In this document: positions 52,057-55,213 of the stretch, piece after piece
Layout of the letters: each line of letters starts with the position of its first letter
Numbering within the stretch: the first letter of the stretch is position 1
NCBI GenBank assembly: GCA_019429185.1
Contig: JAHYJH010000010.1
Location: 1 to 55,213, forward strand
Origin: Vicingaceae bacterium
GTDB lineage: Bacteria; Bacteroidota; Bacteroidia; Flavobacteriales_E; Vicingaceae
DNA: 55,213 nucleotides
Direction: 5' to 3'
Program-made: the position numbers and the translations under genes
Notes under the pieces: model-generated
What the model saw: only the letters and a program-made list of their open reading frames with translations
The model's database searches: none
Told to the model about the DNA's origin: nothing

Positions 52057-52842
52057 TCAATCTTCAATTGATACATCTATTCCAATTAACCAAACCGGGA
52101 CTGAAATAACTTTAGAGAATTCCTCAATGATTTTTTTTGTTTTATCAAAAGTTACTATTCCGTCACTTAATAGTTTTTCTAAACTTCCTGTAGGAACGAT
52201 GTAAACTAAACAGTCAACTGAATTTTGAACATCTGCTTTTAAAACTTTAAAGAAATCTCTATAGGCTAATGCCCAATTACCAAATTGAATCTCACCAACA
52301 ATTAAAGGAGTTGTGTTTTCTTGATTGATTCTTTCTATATTTACACCCTTTTTGTTTATCCTTTTTAAATCATTTGCAATTTGTACTAAATCTGGATTTT
52401 TCTTTAAAAATTTTGACCACCGACTTTCTCCGTCAGCGTATTGTAAATTACCAAAACATAAATTTCTTAATGCAAGGATATTGTTGTAATGGTTTAAAAT
52501 TGCAAAATCAAACCCTCCTATTGAACTTTTTTCTTCACTAAAATAAAACACACCATTTTCCTCATAAACTTCAAATTTGAGTTCATTATTAGGGATGGAG
52601 TTTAATAATTCACGAATTACTTTATTTAAATCATCAGCTTTTATTCCTTTACTTTCTGATGTTCTCGTTCTTTTTATTCTAGGAGAAATTTTAATTTGAT
52701 TAGATAATGAATTTAAAAACTTATCTCTAAGTTCGGAATAGGCATTAATTATTTCAAAAGAATGGTGATGGTGATATTGTTTTGAAACAAAAAGATTTAT
52801 ACTTTCTATTCTAAGCCAATTCTGTTTTTCTTGTTCTGTCAT
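52057..52842 (-). CDS. Type II restriction endonuclease, BglII/BstYI-like
   Basis: A 261-residue protein paired with a cytosine-5 methyltransferase. A catalytic arrangement E175-x8-E184-x-Q186 (in VGEIQFGNWALAYRDF) resembles the D-x8-E-x-Q active site of BglII/BstYI-type enzymes, and the following VYIVPTGSLEKLLSDG and ending in PVWLIGIDV fit that fold. If right, a site with a GATC core is possible, but this is not proved. The 5' end overlaps the methyltransferase gene by 32 bp. It is probably cotranscribed with the methyltransferase. Confidence 0.7.
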   Translation of the reverse strand: MTEQEKQNWLRIESINLFVSKQYHHHHSFEIINAYSELRDKFLNSLSNQIKISPRIKRTRTSESKGIKADDLNKVIRELLNSIPNNELKFEVYEENGVFYFSEEKSSIGGFDFAILNHYNNILALRNLCFGNLQYADGESRWSKFLKKNPDLVQIANDLKRINKKGVNIERINQENTTPLIVGEIQFGNWALAYRDFFKVLKADVQNSVDCLVYIVPTGSLEKLLSDGIVTFDKTKKIIEEFSKVISVPVWLIGIDVSIED

Positions 52843-54115
52843 TTATTTTAATTTTTTCTTTTAAAGCAATTCCAATTTTTTCAATTACACCGACAACCAA
52901 AGCATTTCCCATAAAGAAAGCTCTTTTTGTATCTGATACTCCCTCCAATTTTGTATGGTCGTCAGGAAACATATTTAATCGTTCCAATTCAACTGGAGAA
53001 AGTCTTCTGTAACCTTTTCGAGTTTGAATAACGTGTTTAAATCTTGATGGAGATTTCCCACCTTCACCCGTAATAATTGTTCTTGAAGGTTTGTCTAACG
53101 AATCTGGAAAAGTCATACCTCCCTCACTGTAATTGTATTCAAAACCTTGTGCATTAGTTCGCATTTCTTTTTTTGGTCCTTTTAGATACACCCATTTGTC
53201 GAGGTCATTTTTATCAATATAAAACTCTGATGTTACTTCTCCGTTTTGAATAAGGTCTCTCAAAATAGTGAACTTTCCGTCATAGTTTGGTTGTGTTTTT
53301 ATAGTTGTTACCAAACCGTTTATCATTATTCCTGAGTTTTCAAAAAGTCCAGTTGAACCACCTTTGTTAAAGTTTTCGGAAATTGAAACTATATCTCCTT
53401 TGAGTTTAAATTCTGTTGGAAATAAAGTATTTTCTGATGTTACAGGAAAAGCTTCTGCTAAAGTTCCTTTTTCTAAAATCCATTCAGATGGAGTGATGTT
53501 TTTCAAATCTTCGTAAATGTTAGTTCCTTTGAGATATGCCAAAATAAAAATTCTTCTTCGTCTTTGTGGCATTCCAAATTCGGCTGCGTTTATAACTCTC
53601 CACTCTACAGCATAACCTAATTCGTTCAAACTTTGCAATATAATTGCAAAATCTCTTCCTCTTTGCCCTGATGGGGAAATTAAAAGTCTGTCAACATTTT
53701 CTAAAAATAAATACGTTGGTTTTTTCTGCTTCTCCGTAAGTATTTTGTGAATACTCCACCATAAAACTCCCTTTTTTCCAATAAGTCCTTTTGAATTTTT
53801 TAAGGTTGTTGCAACAGAGTAGTCTTGACAGGGGAAACCACCAACCAACAAATCGTGGTCAGGAATTTCTGAAACATCAACTTGTGCAATGTCTTCGTTT
53901 GAATGTCCAACTTTCCCAAAACGATTTTCGTAAACTAAAGATGCGTGTTGCATTTTTGTTGATGGCTCCCATTGGTTACTCCAAACAACTTTGTATGGTG
54001 ATTTTATTCCTTTTTTATATCCTGATGTTGCCGATTTTTCATTCCAGCCCTCAAGTCCAAGACGAAAGCCTCCTACACCTGCAAATAACTCTACGACTTT
54101 AATTTCATTTTTCAT
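52811..54115 (-). CDS. Type II DNA cytosine-5 methyltransferase
   Basis: Methylates cytosine at C5 in its recognition site and protects the host from the adjacent endonuclease. The 434-residue protein shows C5-MTase motifs: I FAGVGGF (11-17), IV PCQDYS with catalytic C96, VI ENV (139-141), VIII QRRRRIF (184-190), then a variable target region and late motifs IX/X (RRLSPVELERLNMFP, FFMGNALV). All core motifs are intact, so it should be active. It is first in a two-gene minus-strand unit with the overlapping endonuclease. It begins 63 nt after the BatC-like gene and is placed between bat genes, which suggests acquisition by transfer. Confidence 0.92.
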   Translation of the reverse strand: MKNEIKVVELFAGVGGFRLGLEGWNEKSATSGYKKGIKSPYKVVWSNQWEPSTKMQHASLVYENRFGKVGHSNEDIAQVDVSEIPDHDLLVGGFPCQDYSVATTLKNSKGLIGKKGVLWWSIHKILTEKQKKPTYLFLENVDRLLISPSGQRGRDFAIILQSLNELGYAVEWRVINAAEFGMPQRRRRIFILAYLKGTNIYEDLKNITPSEWILEKGTLAEAFPVTSENTLFPTEFKLKGDIVSISENFNKGGSTGLFENSGIMINGLVTTIKTQPNYDGKFTILRDLIQNGEVTSEFYIDKNDLDKWVYLKGPKKEMRTNAQGFEYNYSEGGMTFPDSLDKPSRTIITGEGGKSPSRFKHVIQTRKGYRRLSPVELERLNMFPDDHTKLEGVSDTKRAFFMGNALVVGVIEKIGIALKEKIKINDRTRKTELA

Positions 54116-54178
54116 GGTAAACCGTTTTTAAGTACTATTTTATTCAACACGCAACATTCAAAATTTCTAACCCCTAAA

Positions 54179-54919
54179 TTACCAATCCTTTTCTATTTTT
54201 ATTTTTTTGGCGTTTTCTTTTTCTTTTTTGAGTTTTGCTTGCACTTCTTTTTCTTTATTGTTTAGGGCATCTAACATCCGTTGTGCATCTTCTTTTGATA
54301 GTTTGTTGGGTTGTGGTTGTTGTTCTTGCTGTTCGTTTTCTTTATTTTCCTTGTTTTCTTGGTTCTCTTTTTGCTCGTCCTCTTTTTTATCTTCGTTTTC
54401 TTCGTTTTGTTTGTCTTTATTCTCTTGGTCTTTGTTTTCGTCTTTCTTATCTTCTTCCTTATCTTTATCTTTATTTTCTTCGTTTTGTTGCTGTTGTTCT
54501 TTCAGTTTTTTTTGAGCGTAAGCTAAGTTATAGCGTGTTTCATCATCTTTTGGATTGATGCGAAGTGCTTTTTTATATGCATCTATGCTTTCTTGTAATT
54601 TTTGAGCTTGTAAAAGTGAGTTTCCTAAATTATGATACGCACTTGCTTTTAAATTTTGGTTGGTTGTTTTTTCGGCTAATTGTTGAAATTGTTGTGCCGA
54701 TTCAGCAAATTTTTGTTGTTTATAAAGGGCATCGCCTAAGTTAAAATCGGCTTTTTCGGAAGCTGCATTTTTTTCCAATGCTTTTTTATAACTTTCGTTG
54801 GCTTTATCGTATTTTTCTTCTTGATAATACTTATTTCCTTCACGAATGTGTTTCCTTTCTTCTTGAGCAAAAGAAAATTGTGTTGTTAAAAGTAATAGTA
54901 GTAAAAGTATTTTTCTCAT
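54179..54919 (-). CDS. batC: TPR protein, BatC-like
   Basis: A 246-residue protein with a signal peptide (1-18, ends FSFAQ) and about three TPR motifs (GNKYYQEEKYDKANESYKKA, ADFNLGDALYKQQKFAESAQQ and SAYHNLGNSLLQAQKLQESI), then a long Glu/Lys/Asn/Gln low-complexity stretch (about 145-205) and a helical Lys-rich end. This is the BatC layout. In other Bacteroidota it lies between batB and batD. Here the next gene downstream is a methyltransferase, then an endonuclease, then batD. Assignment relies on the TPR plus charged-tail layout and on batD nearby. Confidence 0.8.
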   Translation of the reverse strand: MRKILLLLLLLTTQFSFAQEERKHIREGNKYYQEEKYDKANESYKKALEKNAASEKADFNLGDALYKQQKFAESAQQFQQLAEKTTNQNLKASAYHNLGNSLLQAQKLQESIDAYKKALRINPKDDETRYNLAYAQKKLKEQQQQNEENKDKDKEEDKKDENKDQENKDKQNEENEDKKEDEQKENQENKENKENEQQEQQPQPNKLSKEDAQRMLDALNNKEKEVQAKLKKEKENAKKIKIEKDW

Positions 54920-55213
54920 TGGGTTTTAGTTTAGTTTATTAGGCAACAGGCATTAGTTTATACGTTTTTGGTTCACAGTATTCAATCATTATGCTTTCAA
55001 TATTTCACATTTTCAAATTTATAAAAACCACAAAGACACAGAGGACACGGAGTTTTTTATTCAACATTTCTAAAACTATTAAGGAATTAAGGTGGGTTCT
55101 AAAAATTCATTTTTTTCATTTTGATTTAAAGAAAATCGTAGAACCCATTTACCAATTTTCCTAAATCACTACAAATGTACATTATTTTTTCATAAAACTT
55201 ACTGTTTTAATCG
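54920..55213. other. Gene-free end of the window
   Basis: About 290 bp upstream of the BatC-like gene. It holds a copy of ATTAGGCAAYAGGCATTAGTT (54938-54958, also at 50013-50033), a CACAAAGACACAGAGGACACGG stretch and an inverted repeat TGGGTTCTA...TAGAACCCA (55093-55101 and 55139-55147). No open frame is convincing; batB, which usually precedes batC, is not seen. Confidence 0.45.

Noticed and set aside
54207-54558. Overlapping plus-strand open frames rich in Phe, Leu and Ser opposite the BatC-like gene
   Set aside because: They are the antisense reading of a Glu/Lys/Asn/Gln low-complexity region, which always leaves long open frames on the other strand; no start context or family similarity.

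Overview
The window is low-GC DNA (roughly one third G+C by eye) from a member of the Bacteroidota, most likely a Flavobacteriales-type gliding or adhesive heterotroph. The evidence is the set of type IX secretion (T9SS) cargo proteins, SprB-type and PKD repeat adhesins, TAnnTTTG-type promoters, near absence of Shine-Dalgarno sequences, a fused-type Bacteroidota LeuRS, BatC/BatD, a 910-residue ParC, and many short palindromic intergenic repeats of the kind common in this phylum. I cannot name a genus.

Layout. 0.1-4.3 kb: the phenylacetyl-CoA epoxidase genes, paaABCD on the plus strand with paaE divergent on the minus strand. 4.3-8.3 kb: ftsX and leuS, divergent. 8.6-16.2 kb: a secreted M43 metalloprotease, then ubiX, an outer-membrane barrel and purD (minus), an orphan OmpR-type regulator, a small secreted protein, gmhA and the comM/yifB AAA gene. 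16.2-16.9 kb: a gene-free patch of nested mobile palindromes. 16.9-19.2 kb: cysD-cysN (ATP sulfurylase). 19.4-29.9 kb: two very large T9SS type B adhesins (11 PKD domains; about 15 SprB-type repeats plus 7 PKD domains). 30.2-34.7 kb: an M20 dipeptidase and a LEA14-type lipoprotein, then a mobile-element graveyard with a GIY-YIG remnant, a headless T9SS cargo remnant, an IS630 remnant and several MITE-like elements around an M23 peptidase. 34.7-42.6 kb: parC, a GT2 glycosyltransferase, nhaC, a YwqK/MORN-repeat protein with a short coupled upstream frame, and an Mpl-like Mur ligase. 42.6-44.1 kb: a foreign-looking patch with a carboxypeptidase-regulatory-like lipoprotein and a RhuM fragment between 40-bp direct repeats. 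44.1-50 kb: Crp/Fnr regulator plus thioredoxin-fold protein, nadK, a DUF2237 protein, SpoIID-type protein, a lipoprotein, a DUF6913-like protein and a DECR-like dienoyl-CoA reductase. 50.1-54.9 kb: batD and a BatC-like TPR gene, with a type II restriction-modification pair sitting between them.

The most notable features are: (1) the restriction-modification pair lodged between batC-like and batD on the same strand; (2) a family of two 158-bp fold-back MITEs differing at only two bases, one of which sits in another palindromic element so that its 3-bp TAA target duplication can be reconstructed, and the other in an IS630 remnant; (3) a second MITE family with GTTACTACTCAGC ends and a perfect 8-bp target duplication; (4) GC-rich palindromic repeats read in frame inside leuS; (5) a GIY-YIG nuclease remnant whose start codon is almost touching a CGTCATTGCGA palindrome cluster, a candidate nuclease/palindrome pairing. 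No rRNA, tRNA or CRISPR array was recognised.
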